Shown piece after piece: positions 55,249 through 64,000 of a stretch of DNA of 64,000 nt. The notes under the pieces are model-generated. The model saw nothing but the letters and a program-made list of their open reading frames with translations, searched no databases and was not told the DNA's origin. Every line of letters starts with the position of its first letter. Within the stretch, counting starts at the first letter, position 1. The DNA is from Pyrenophora tritici-repentis (taxonomy: Eukaryota > Ascomycota > Dothideomycetes > Pleosporales > Pleosporaceae): the NCBI RefSeq assembly GCF_003171515.1, contig NC_089394.1, forward strand, positions 2,418,001 to 2,482,000. The letters run 5' to 3'. The position numbers and the translations under genes are program-made.

Positions 55249-56976
55249 ATGGCCGACCTAGTATCTGGTATCTCTAAGCTTAATCCCTTCTCGAAGAAAC
55301 CAGTGGACGACGAAGATAAAGGCGAGGCTATCGACGCAGGAACGGTAGCAGGCGGCGGACATGCAGCGCGTCAGTCGCATGTCACGAAAGACAAGCTTCG
55401 CGTGAGTGAAGCAATCAAGAGCTATCTCGTCAAAGAAGGCGTCTTGCAGGAGTCTGAAGCTGGGCTCAAAGTCGATGAACCAACGATGGCGTTGCGGGAG
55501 TTGCTCGAGAAGAGTCACATCAATGTACCTTCTGAAGTCATTGACAGACACCACCCACTCCCAGAATATTATATCAGCTCATCCCATAACACCTATCTGA
55601 TGGCTCATCAACTTTTTGGCGAGTCGCATGCCGCTGCATACGAGATCGCGCTTCACACCGGATCGCGTTGCGTTGAGATCGATGCCTGGGACGATGAGAA
55701 CAACAAGGACGAGCCAAAGGTCACTCATGGCTACACACTCGTCTCCAATATTCCCTTTCGCCAAGTATGCGAGACGATTCGCAACGTCGTAGACGAAGAG
55801 GCCGCAAATGAGATGAACGCCGCGCCCATCATGATCTCCCTGGAAAACCATTGCGACGCGCACGGCCAACTTCGTCTCGCACAAATCTTGCAAGAAGTCC
55901 TCGGGCACCGACTCCTTAGCAAAGAAATTCGCGACAAGGGCACTCGCGAGCAAGATGATCCTCATAAACATGAGCACATCACGCTTGCAGAATTAGGAAA
56001 TAAAGTCGCAGTCATCGTGGAGTACCATCTACCCAACGAAGTGGAGAGTAGTAGCAGCAGCGACTCGAGCTCCGATGAAGAAGAGCAAAAGCAAGCTCGT
56101 CACGATTATGCAGAGAAGAAGAAAGCCACTAATGCTGGTGTCATTATTCCAGAGTTGGCTGAACTAGGTGTTTATGCGCAATCGGTCAAGCCTGTCAACA
56201 ACTCATGGTTTGAAAGCGAGCTTGAGAATGCCCCTCACCACCAGCTCATCAACGTTTCAGAGTCCGGTTTGAGAGCTCACCTTCCCGCAAATAGCGCAAA
56301 GATCGCGCGTCATAATGCCCACCATCTGATGCGCGTATACCCCAAAGGCACCCGTATCTCTTCCAAGAACCTCGCACCAGTGCCATTCTGGGGAATAGGC
56401 GCTCAAATTTGCGCATTGAACTGGCAAACGTTCGGTGCCAGCTCTCAGATCAACGAAGCGCTCTTTGCGGGCTCAGGCGGTTATGTTCTCAAACCGGCTG
56501 CACTTCGCGCAGGTGGCTCTGGTAATCTCAGTACTGGACGCCGTAAGAAACTTCGCTTGCACGTTGCAGGCGCCACAGACGTCCCTTTGCCGAAAGACCG
56601 CGAACACGATGACATAAAACCCTATCTCACATGCACTCTTGTGCATCCCAATGACTTGAACAATATGCCACCCAAGCGCAAAACCGCCGGCTACAAGCCC
56701 CACAAACTTACCGGCTTCTTGCACAAGGACAACTCACCAGCCACTGACCCCATCTGGAAAGAAGTTCTTGAGTGGGAATATGACGACAACGAGTTAGTCT
56801 TCCTTCGTCTATTGATCAAGAGCGACGACAGCTTCGCCCGAAACCCAATCTTCGCTGTCTCGGCCATCAGGCTCATGTACACCGTGCCTGGGTGGAGTTT
56901 CATCCGCATGTTGGACTTAGGGGGACATGAAACTACGTGTACGCTGCTTGTGAAGTTTGAACTCTTGGACCTATAG
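55249..56976 (+). CDS. Phosphoinositide-specific phospholipase C (PI-PLC)
   Basis: A single 575-residue frame. It cleaves phosphatidylinositol 4,5-bisphosphate to diacylglycerol and inositol trisphosphate at membranes, using Ca2+. The X domain (about 104-260) holds catalytic H113 (SSSHNTYL), the Ca2+-site residues of SRCVEIDAWD (139-148), H160 (THGYTLVSN) and SLENHC. An acidic Ser-rich linker (about 266-282) leads to the Y domain (PELAELGVYAQSVKP … NLAPVPFWGIGAQICALNWQTFG … GGYVLKP). A C2 domain is C-terminal (KLRLHVAGATDVPLPKD … WKEVLEWEYDDNELVFLRLLIKS). No PH or EF-hand region is present at the N-terminus, as in several short fungal PLCs. All key residues are in place. Confidence 0.92.
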   Translation: MADLVSGISKLNPFSKKPVDDEDKGEAIDAGTVAGGGHAARQSHVTKDKLRVSEAIKSYLVKEGVLQESEAGLKVDEPTMALRELLEKSHINVPSEVIDRHHPLPEYYISSSHNTYLMAHQLFGESHAAAYEIALHTGSRCVEIDAWDDENNKDEPKVTHGYTLVSNIPFRQVCETIRNVVDEEAANEMNAAPIMISLENHCDAHGQLRLAQILQEVLGHRLLSKEIRDKGTREQDDPHKHEHITLAELGNKVAVIVEYHLPNEVESSSSSDSSSDEEEQKQARHDYAEKKKATNAGVIIPELAELGVYAQSVKPVNNSWFESELENAPHHQLINVSESGLRAHLPANSAKIARHNAHHLMRVYPKGTRISSKNLAPVPFWGIGAQICALNWQTFGASSQINEALFAGSGGYVLKPAALRAGGSGNLSTGRRKKLRLHVAGATDVPLPKDREHDDIKPYLTCTLVHPNDLNNMPPKRKTAGYKPHKLTGFLHKDNSPATDPIWKEVLEWEYDDNELVFLRLLIKSDDSFARNPIFAVSAIRLMYTVPGWSFIRMLDLGGHETTCTLLVKFELLDL

Positions 56977-57122
56977 GAGGAATGGGTGGAAATTGAGTAC
57001 GACAGCGATGAGCCCGGCAGTCGTGAAAGCAGCTGGTTATGTAAGCTAGTAAAGTAAAGGTACCTGATTGGGTGTGTGGTGATGAAGGATGCCTATAAAG
57101 AACTTACTCTAATCATACATAC

Positions 57123-57357
57123 TGTTAAGAATATGTTAGGTTCAGTCCAGGTCGGCGAGGTGAGGTTCGTGGAGTAAGCCCGAGCAGAAGGACCGACGCG
57201 GAATGATGATCTGTCATGTACGTCCTAAGATCATCATAACAACAAGTAGATAGAACAATAGCTCTTAGTGAAGTTCAATCCAATACAGGGTTACCTTTCG
57301 TACCTCTACTCGGTCGCCTATGGTAGTCATACCACCAGAGGAGACCTTGTTCTAACA
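57123..57357 (+). repeat. 5' LTR of Copia-C
   Basis: 235 bp, identical to 62576-62810. Followed directly by GGTTATGAGCCCGG. Confidence 0.97.
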
Positions 57358-57371
57358 GGTTATGAGCCCGG
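57358..57371 (+). other. Primer-binding site of Copia-C (initiator tRNA-Met half-molecule)
   Basis: GGTTATGAGCCCGG is complementary to the anticodon arm of initiator tRNA-Met, as in Drosophila copia. The same 14 bases recur at 57656-57669. Confidence 0.8.
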
Positions 57372-57434
57372 GGCCGCTTTCAGCGCATCAGCAGGTTCGT
57401 GATGGACTGCTTGTTGGGTGAGTGACCACAGCCG

Positions 57435-57545
57435 ATTTGCCAGAGCAAGAGGGCCAGCGCCAAGCAGGGCCAGCGCCAGAGCTAGAGCAAGAGGGCCAGA
57501 GCAAGAGGGCCAGCGCCGAGTAGGGCCAGCGCCAGAGCCAGAGTC
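57435..57545. repeat. Imperfect minisatellite in the Copia-C leader
   Basis: Units such as CAGAGCAAGAGGGCCAGCGC and AGGGCCAGCGCCAGAGC alternate several times. The tract is purine- and GC-rich, unlike the rest of the element. Confidence 0.75.
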
Positions 57546-57592
57546 GCAAACCGCTCGCATTACTTTGTCCCCCTGCCTTGATTGCGGGGGTG

Positions 57593-57669
57593 TGTTAGAA
57601 AGGTATCTATACCAATCAACGCAGTGGCAAAGAGTGTTCACTTTTTGTCTCAACAGGTTATGAGCCCGG
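57593..57669 (+). repeat. LTR-end-like fragment followed by a second primer-binding site
   Basis: A 63-base block starts TGTTAG and ends CTCAACA (57593-57655). It is followed exactly by GGTTATGAGCCCGG (57656-57669), the same order as the true LTR end and PBS 298 bp upstream. This looks like a remnant from another copia element. Confidence 0.55.
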
Positions 57670-57693
57670 TTGCCTAACCCAACGTTATTGTTT

Positions 57694-57955
57694 TCAAACA
57701 CCTACCCGAGTCACGAAGGACTCAGATTCAAGAAGGAATCAAAACATCCACCCAAGTCACGAAGGACTTAGATTCAAGAAGGAATCAGAAAAGAAAAGAA
57801 GTCGTGTACAACGCGGTTAACACGCAATCACACTTAAATACACCGTCTCTACACCCGAGAACCGATAACGACTGCACCGCCCGCAGAATATCACCCGGAT
57901 CGCCCGGATCGCCCGCATCGCCTGTATCGCCCGCATCGCCCGCATCACCTACACT
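57694..57955. repeat. Short tandem repeats in the Copia-C leader
   Basis: A ~45-bp unit is present twice (57698-57742 and 57743-57788, containing GTCACGAAGGACT and GATTCAAGAAGGAATCA). Further on are five to six copies of a 9-mer like ATCGCCCGC (57896-57950). Neither is coding. Confidence 0.75.
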
Positions 57956-58015
57956 CTTAGCATCATACCACGTACCTTGCTCGCATAATAGTCTCACCAA
58001 CTCAAAACACACAAG

Positions 58016-61000
58016 ATGGCTGTAGAGAAGGAAGAATGGAAGATTCCCCAACTTACAGCTGAAAACCACGATACTTGGTTCCGCCGAAACAAGGTCAAGC
58101 TTAAGGGGAAGAAAGTCTTCTATGTCTGCGAGAAAAACCTGGTACAGCACTGCCAAATAGCAATAGCCGGTGAACTAACGGAGGCTATGGAAGAGTTGGA
58201 AATTGCTGAAGCAGACAAGCATACTAAGATCCGCGTCAACATTGAAAAAAGAGACAAGTACCTAGAAGATGAAGCCACTGCAATCGATCTCTTGTTTCGG
58301 TCGCTTACTGAAGATGACCAAGCCCTTATTGACGAATACGACACTGCCTTCCAGTTCTGGGCCTACCTACAAAAGAAGTACACCCAAACTGACGCCACAA
58401 CCGCCAACATTTACATGACCAGAATTCAAACGTTCACATTCAATCCTGGGAACACAATTGTTGGATCATGGGAAAAGCTAAAGGAATACCGACGCAAACT
58501 CGTAGCAGCAGACGCTGACACCAACGGAGCTTACAAGGACTCTGCACTACTACTCGTTCTTATTAGATCACTCCCGAAAGAATTTAAGACTACGATTGAC
58601 ACCTTAAACGCCCAACTTAACCTTACGGTTGAACAGAAACTTAAGTTTCTGGAAGAGAAGGAGGTTCGAGACCAGCAAGACGCCGACGAAAAAGCTCTCC
58701 CAGCATTCCGGAAGACGGAGAAGTATGTTCCGCCTTACAAGCGCCGAAATCACAAGAGCTCACCACTATCGTCTGACTCCGAATCTGGTACTAAGTTTAT
58801 GGTCCAATGCTTCCTTTGTGACGGAGCCCATGGCGTACGAGACTGTCCAAGACGTGAGAGAGCTCGAAAGCTCCTTAAGGAATACGACGCTAAGAAATCA
58901 TCTAAGCCGCCTATTAAGACACTCAAGCAAAGGAATTCTCACAAAAAGACTGGCAAAGCATATGGAGCCGAAGAAGTCAATTCAGAGTCAGATGAATTAT
59001 CCGAGACCTCAGACTCTGAACCCGAGGAAATTGAGACATGCCGTCTCTCAAAAGACATTGTCGGTAAGGCCTCTCCATCTACTTGGGCTGCCGACACTGG
59101 CGCCTCCTCCCACATGTCTGACCAACCCTCATTGTTTAGACGAATGATCAAGATCAAGCGAAGACTAGTTCGGGTTGGAGGGGGAGAATTATATGCAGAC
59201 TGGAAAGGAGAAGCTCAAGTGGTGTGTAAAGACGGATCGTCGACATGGTTGTCAGAAGTACTGCTTGTACCTAACCTTGGAGTCAATTTGTTATCAGGGA
59301 GAAGAATTTGCGCAGCAGGCCTGAAGGGTCGTTTCAATTCACACGTACTATGCTTCAAACTAGGAAAGGAGATCATTATTAAAGCAACTATGGACGACGG
59401 CCTCTACGTAGTGTCACACATTGCCGATGGATACCACGAGACAGCATTCCTAGGCACGGAACCCCATACACCAGTTAAGAGCGAGCTTAAGGTTAATGAA
59501 AAGGAGAGATACCTGCTGTATCACAGACGTTTCGCACACCTAGGACCTACAAAGATTGCCAAACTCCACGAAGTTACAACTCTCCAGAAGAAGATTCAAG
59601 TTCCAGAGAAGATTGAAATCTGCGAAGTGTGTTCCCTGACAAAGATGAAGAACAGCATCCCTAAGCAGCTAAGAGAGCACAAGGCCACGAAGCTAGCCTT
59701 AGTACAGTTTGACATTGCTGGACCCTTTCCAACATCTCTACGAGGAAACAGGTGGTTCCTCCAAATTATTGATAGCTACACGCGGAAAAACTGGGTTATC
59801 CCGCTGAAGAAAAAGGGAGACGCACAACGGGAACTCCGAATCTGGAAGACCTTTGTAGAACATCAAACTGGCGAGAAAGTCAAAGCTGCTGGAACCGACA
59901 ATGCACCAGAACTTCTACAGCAAGCTGAGGAATGGAGAGTTACACAAGGCGTGGAAATTCAGCCTACAACAATTGCTTCCTCACACCAGAATGGACCAGC
60001 CGAGCGAAACATCCAAACTGCTGAAGCTGATATGAGAGCAATGTTGAAAGACGCTGGTTTACCAATTGAGTTTTGGGATGAAGCTGTCGAAGCAGACGCA
60101 TACCTACGCAACCGTACAAACACAGGACCTATGATCAATGGAAAGCAAGTCAGTCCTGAAGAGGCATTCACAGGAACGAAACCATCCATTGACCACATCC
60201 GTGTATGGGGGAGCAAATGCTATTCGTACATCAACCCTAAAACGATTCCAGCAGACCAACGACATGACAAGCTCGTGGACCGTGGCAGAATTGGAGTATT
60301 TATGGGATATTCTGAGACAACAAATAAGCAGTTCAAGTTCTATTCGCCAGAGCTTGGATACACCTCAAGGACAAGCCGATTGTCAGTGGACGAATACACC
60401 CCTGGAGGGAAAGTTGAACTACGACTGCGAAACATACCAGCTGGACCACAAGGAACGCAGAATACGATGCCAGACCGAAAACCAAGAGGAAGACCTAGGA
60501 AGGATCTAGAATTATCTCCTGCCGAACGAATGGAACCAACTCCTACCGAACGAATGGAACCATCTCCTGCAGAACCAATGGAACCATCTCCTACCGAACC
60601 AATGGAACCATCTCCTGCAGAACCAATAGAACCAGTTTCCGAGAACCTAATGGAACCATCTTCGGCAGAGCTAACTCATGAACCAGTGAAGCGTCACAGA
60701 GGAAGACCAAGGAGGCTAACTACTATTCCTCCTACTGCACCATCTGATGAGCGGGTTCCTAATCTTGTGAACGAAGAGGGGCCCGAAGAACCGTGTACCC
60801 AGTCTGTACGAGAAAAGGAGATTCCACGATACTTCACTAGACAAGCCAAACGGAAGAGGTCTAACGAAGAGATTGTTGAGGACGAGAGATTTAGCAAGAT
60901 CGTTAAAGCTATGCTAGCCCAAGTTGGCCTTACAGAAGAGCAAACACGACTATCTGAGAAGGCTTTCGCAGCAACCGAGATCGCAGGAATCCAGATCCCC

Positions 61001-62568
61001 CAGACACACGAGCAAGCTATCAACGACCCAAAGTATGGAAAGCAATGGAAAGCAGCAATACTTGAAGAGATAATCGCGTTAATAGAGAATCGAACCTGGG
61101 AGGAAGTTCCAAAGCCAAAAGACGCGAACATGGTTGATTCAAAGTGGGTTTTTACAGTCAAAACGAATCTCGACGGGACTGTTGAGAGGTTTAAGGCACG
61201 CCTTGTGGCAAGAGGTTTTACGCAAGCACACGGAACAGACTACAACGAGACTTTTGCCCCGACAGTCCGCATGGACACCTTACGTCTGTTTATGGCCACT
61301 GTCGCAGCGGAAAACCTGGAATGTTTCCACTTTGACATTAAGAATGCATTCACAGAGTCGCACTTGAAGGAAGAGATCTTTCTTAAGCAACCCCAAGGAG
61401 TAGAAGTCAAAAAAGGATACGTCCTTAGAGTTCTCCGCAGCTTATACGGACTCAAACAGGCTGCTCGCGACTGGAACTTGTTGATAAAGAAAGAACTTCT
61501 GGCATGGGGATTCGTACAAAGCCTCGCAGACCCGTGCATGTTTATCCACAAAGAAAAACAACTCCGTATCCTCGTCTACGTTGATGACATTGCTGCTGCT
61601 GCAAAAGATCGAGCTCAAATTGATTGGTTCTACGAGAAGCTTTCTGGAAGATTCAACACCAAGAACCTGGGGAGATTCATAAGATCCTTGGAGTACGAGT
61701 TACGCGAGACAGAAAGCGCCGCACAATCTACCTCGATCAAGAACAGTACCTACACGCAGTACTTGACAAGTTTGGAATGTCTAGCAAACAACACAGAGAC
61801 AAGAAGATTCCATCTGCAGATTACACTTCATTTAGGCCAGCCACTGACAACGACACCCGAATCGACATCACTGAATACCAGCAAGTGATAGGGAGCCTTA
61901 TGTTTGCTATGGTTCTTACACGTCCAGACATTGCATTCACCCTCGGAAAGCTAAGCCAATACATGAGCGATCCAGCAGAACACCATGGCCATGCGTTGAA
62001 GAACCTGCTACGATATCTAAGGTCGACAGTGACATTGAAGCTACGCTACGGACCAGGGGGAGTACACTCGCAATTTGTCATCTACTCTGATGCTGACTGG
62101 GCAAGCGACATGGTAGACCGAAAGAGCGTTTCAGGGAGCACTGCAATGTTCTACGGAGGTCCAATATCATGGTCTAGCAAGAAGCAACGGTCTGTTGCAA
62201 CGTCAAGCTGCGAATCTGAATACATCGCACTATCAACATGCTGCAAGCAAGGCCAGTGGATTGCTCAAATGTTTAGAGATCTTGGGTTCCCAAAGTACAT
62301 TGGAAAAGACACCAACAAGGTCCAGATGCTAGGAGACAACCAGGGTGCCATTGCACTTACAAAGAACCCTCACCTTCACGAAAGATCAAAGCACATCGAC
62401 GTCTGTTATCATTTTATCCGAGACCTAGCAGAACAAGGCAAACTCGATGTGGCCTACGTTCCAACTGCAGACATGGTGGCTGATGGAATGACAAAGCCAT
62501 TGCAGCGAGTCGCATTCGAGAGATTCAAGAACCAATTAGGAGTTGTCCTTGGACCGGACCTGCCCTGA
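58016..62568 (+). CDS. Copia-C Gag-Pol polyprotein, one frameshift in RT
   Basis: The frame runs 58016 to about 61672 and continues one frame over to the stop at 62566-62568; together about 1517 residues. Gag has the knuckle CFLCDGAHGVRDC. Protease: ADTGASSHM. Integrase: HRRFAHLG … CEVCSLTK, then D (FDIAGPFP), D (GTDNAPELL), E (NGPAERNIQ). The linker has MEPSPxEP repeats (60510-60660). RT: KARLVARGFTQ, FDIKNAF, LYGLKQAARDW, and active-site YVDD. RNase H: SDADWASD, SSCESEYIAL, GDNQGAIAL, DVCYHFIRD. The shift is at the G4 run 61669-61672, where GEIHKILGVRV needs one more G. It lies between the YVDD box and RNase H, not at a gag-pol border, so it is not programmed. Defect or sequence error. Confidence 0.88.
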
Positions 62569-62575
62569 GGGGGAG
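62566..62575 (+). other. Polypurine tract of Copia-C
   Basis: TGAGGGGGAG overlaps the pol stop codon and abuts the 3' LTR, the normal place for plus-strand priming. Confidence 0.6.
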
Positions 62576-62810
62576 TGTTAAGAATATGTTAGGTTCAGTC
62601 CAGGTCGGCGAGGTGAGGTTCGTGGAGTAAGCCCGAGCAGAAGGACCGACGCGGAATGATGATCTGTCATGTACGTCCTAAGATCATCATAACAACAAGT
62701 AGATAGAACAATAGCTCTTAGTGAAGTTCAATCCAATACAGGGTTACCTTTCGTACCTCTACTCGGTCGCCTATGGTAGTCATACCACCAGAGGAGACCT
62801 TGTTCTAACA
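62576..62810 (+). repeat. 3' LTR of Copia-C
   Basis: Identical to 57123-57357, followed by the target duplication catac. Confidence 0.97.
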
Positions 62811-62958
62811 CATACGTTAAGATCTTTATTGATGTACATCTCTAAGTGCAAACGCTATGATTCGCATTCGCGTTCGCAACGGCTTGCGTCTTTTGTAGCT
62901 ATCTTGCGAAACTTTATCCCACGTAGGTCGATTACCGCAGATCCTACTCCTTCGGGTC

Positions 62959-63042
62959 GGGGGGATGGCGCAGTGGTAGTGCGCCTGGTTGCTTCTGCTA
63001 GCTTGCTCGCAGAGGTTGAAGGTTCGAATCCTTCTCCCCTCA
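62959..63042 (+). tRNA. tRNA-like gene or tRNA pseudogene (anticodon not assigned)
   Basis: A box TGGCGCAGTGG and B box GGTTCGAATCC match RNA polymerase III internal promoters. A 7-bp acceptor stem (GGGGGGA with TCCCCTC, one G-U), a D arm (GCGC … GCGC) and a T arm (GAAGG TTCGAAT CCTTC) fold well. The middle is not clear: a five-pair anticodon stem with TCT in the loop needs three G-U pairs, leaving a 14-base variable arm with a CTC/GAG stem. A 7-bp hairpin CTTCTGC/GCAGAGG competes with it. It may be a class II tRNA, an intron-containing tRNA, or a tRNA-derived SINE head. Confidence 0.5.
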
Positions 63043-64000
63043 CCGCTATAATAATTCTATTATTCTAGCTTTACCAAAAAACATCGAACGGCTCCTTTCG
63101 AAACCTGGAAAGTTTTTCACCAATACCCCGCACGCTTAACGCTAGCCGCCGCCGTACAACCGAGCCACAAAGTACCGCCGAGACGAAAATATGCCGCAAC
63201 TGCCGCTATATACAACAAACGTTCAAGGTCCCATGACTTTTTCCCCTACGAGGTTTTTTTCAGTCTTAGGAGCACGGGGTTATTATAGCAAAGGGATTGG
63301 TCACAAAGGTGGAGATAAACGGGTGTCTATTACAAGGTCTCTCTCTCTTTCCTGTATAGAAGCAAAAAACCCAAACCCCCATAGTCAAACTCGACCAAAG
63401 AAACGAAATCCTACGGGTATAGAGGGAAAAAACTAGTCAAACGGCCCTAGGCCACCGTCCTACATAGTCTCTGACTGAAAAAGGACGTTAATGGATACTA
63501 CTACTACTACTACTACTCCTTCGGGTCCATCCGCAACCACCCAGCGACATCCTGTCACCTCGGGTAATATTCCACTCCACTGAAGACCTTTACCCCTACA
63601 CCTAACGCACGTTATCCACCTTTGTTCTCCAAACGCCTTGAACACGAGGCCCCCTCGCCCAAAATGTAGACATTTCCGTGCTCCCCCACTCACCCTTTAC
63701 GCATTGATCCACACACGTCATCTAAAGCCGGCACTAGGTAGCACTGACCCACCACACGCACACAACGTGTCTGTGTCGGCAAACCATCCATCAGCAATCA
63801 CGCCGCGAGGATACATGATATACCGTGAATCGGTGCTGATGCGGCGTTTTAGGAACGGCCCGCGTGGGTACGGGGACTACCAGTATGGACAGACCCGCCG
63901 CGAGTAGTCAAAAGGGTTTGCGCATACTATTTTCTGTCGATCAAATTTCGTGACATGGCGTTAGCGAGGCAATTGCCTTAACCGAAGAGCATGCGAACGG
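63043..64000. other. Right-end region without a supported gene
   Basis: Contains low-complexity stretches (CTCTCTCTCTTT near 63340, a (TAC)n run at 63496-63518) and the phrase ACTCCTTCGGGT, also seen at 62946. Two small plus-strand frames (63191-63436, 63638-63907) have no known motifs. No rRNA signature was recognised. Confidence 0.45.
63496..63518. repeat. (TAC)n microsatellite
   Basis: About seven uninterrupted ACT/TAC triplets. Confidence 0.9.

Larger units (their letters stand above)
57123..62810 (+). mobile_element. Copia-C, full-length Ty1/copia retrotransposon
   Basis: 5688 bp with 235-bp LTRs (57123-57357, 62576-62810) identical at every base compared, TGTTA…AACA. The target duplication is catac (57118-57122 and 62811-62815). 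An iMet primer-binding site directly follows the 5' LTR. There is a long, repeat-rich leader (57372-58015), a polyprotein with one frame break, and a GAGGGGGAG purine tract before the 3' LTR. It lies 149 bp upstream of a tRNA-like gene. Confidence 0.96.

Noticed and set aside
57896..57950. Short regular repeats (ATCGCCCGC) as a CRISPR-like array
   Set aside because: The units are 9 bp, directly adjacent and without spacers, in a eukaryotic retroelement leader. It is a simple tandem repeat.
61660..61690. Programmed frameshift in Copia-C
   Set aside because: The break lies between the RT active site and RNase H, not between gag and pol, and no slippery heptamer or pseudoknot is evident.
63191..63907. 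Two small plus-strand frames near the right edge
   Set aside because: No domain, no splice signals joining them and low-complexity surroundings; not called as genes.

Overview
The window is nuclear DNA of a filamentous ascomycete. The genes have several exons with 45-130 bp introns (GTATGT/GTAAGT donors, CTAAC-like branch points). There are two Zn2Cys6 regulators, a fungal HAM1-family gene, a fungal PI-PLC without EF hands, and fungal hAT and Ty1/copia elements. The gene set fits a dothideomycete, possibly Pleosporales, but that is inference only.

Layout. (1) 1-15111 is a transposon nest. It holds the end of one hAT element (hAT-A copy 1), the C-terminal half of a second hAT family (hAT-B), a Copia-A element cut off before its reverse transcriptase, a complete hAT-A (copy 2, 5251-7981), the N-terminal half of hAT-B in opposite orientation, and a complete Copia-B (9406-15111, identical 206-bp LTRs, TSD ttggc). 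The flanks of the two hAT-A copies show that 732-5250 was inverted by recombination between them. (2) 15112-17041 is a gene-free stretch with diverged repeated motifs. (3) 17042-49412 is gene-rich: a sugar transporter divergent from a P-loop kinase, a Zn2Cys6 regulator, a SET protein, a small secreted cysteine-containing protein, a second Zn2Cys6 regulator with a GC-AG intron, the ribosome-maturation GTPase RIA1/EFL1, a tandem-PH protein, a broken CorA-like gene, a HAM1-family gene, a cyclase-family gene and an SDR. (4) 49681-62815 is a second mobile patch: hAT-A copy 3 with a perfect 8-bp TSD, an F-box-like/ankyrin gene whose first exon is split by a 128-bp hAT-type MITE, a PI-PLC, and Copia-C (57123-62810, identical 235-bp LTRs, TSD catac) placed about 150 bp upstream of a tRNA-like gene. 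(5) 63043-64000 has no convincing gene.

How the parts relate. The transporter, kinase and first Zn2Cys6 regulator could form a small nutrient-use unit. RIA1 is a housekeeping gene. The mobile elements look young: hAT-A copies encode identical proteins, both LTR pairs are identical, and none looks RIP-degraded. Several conserved genes (RIA1, cyclase, CorA-like, Copia-C pol) carry one-base frame breaks, mostly at homopolymer runs, so part of the apparent gene decay may be sequence error.

Most notable: the inversion scar between hAT-A copies, the MITE that splits an ankyrin gene, and the duplicated primer-binding site in the leader of Copia-C.
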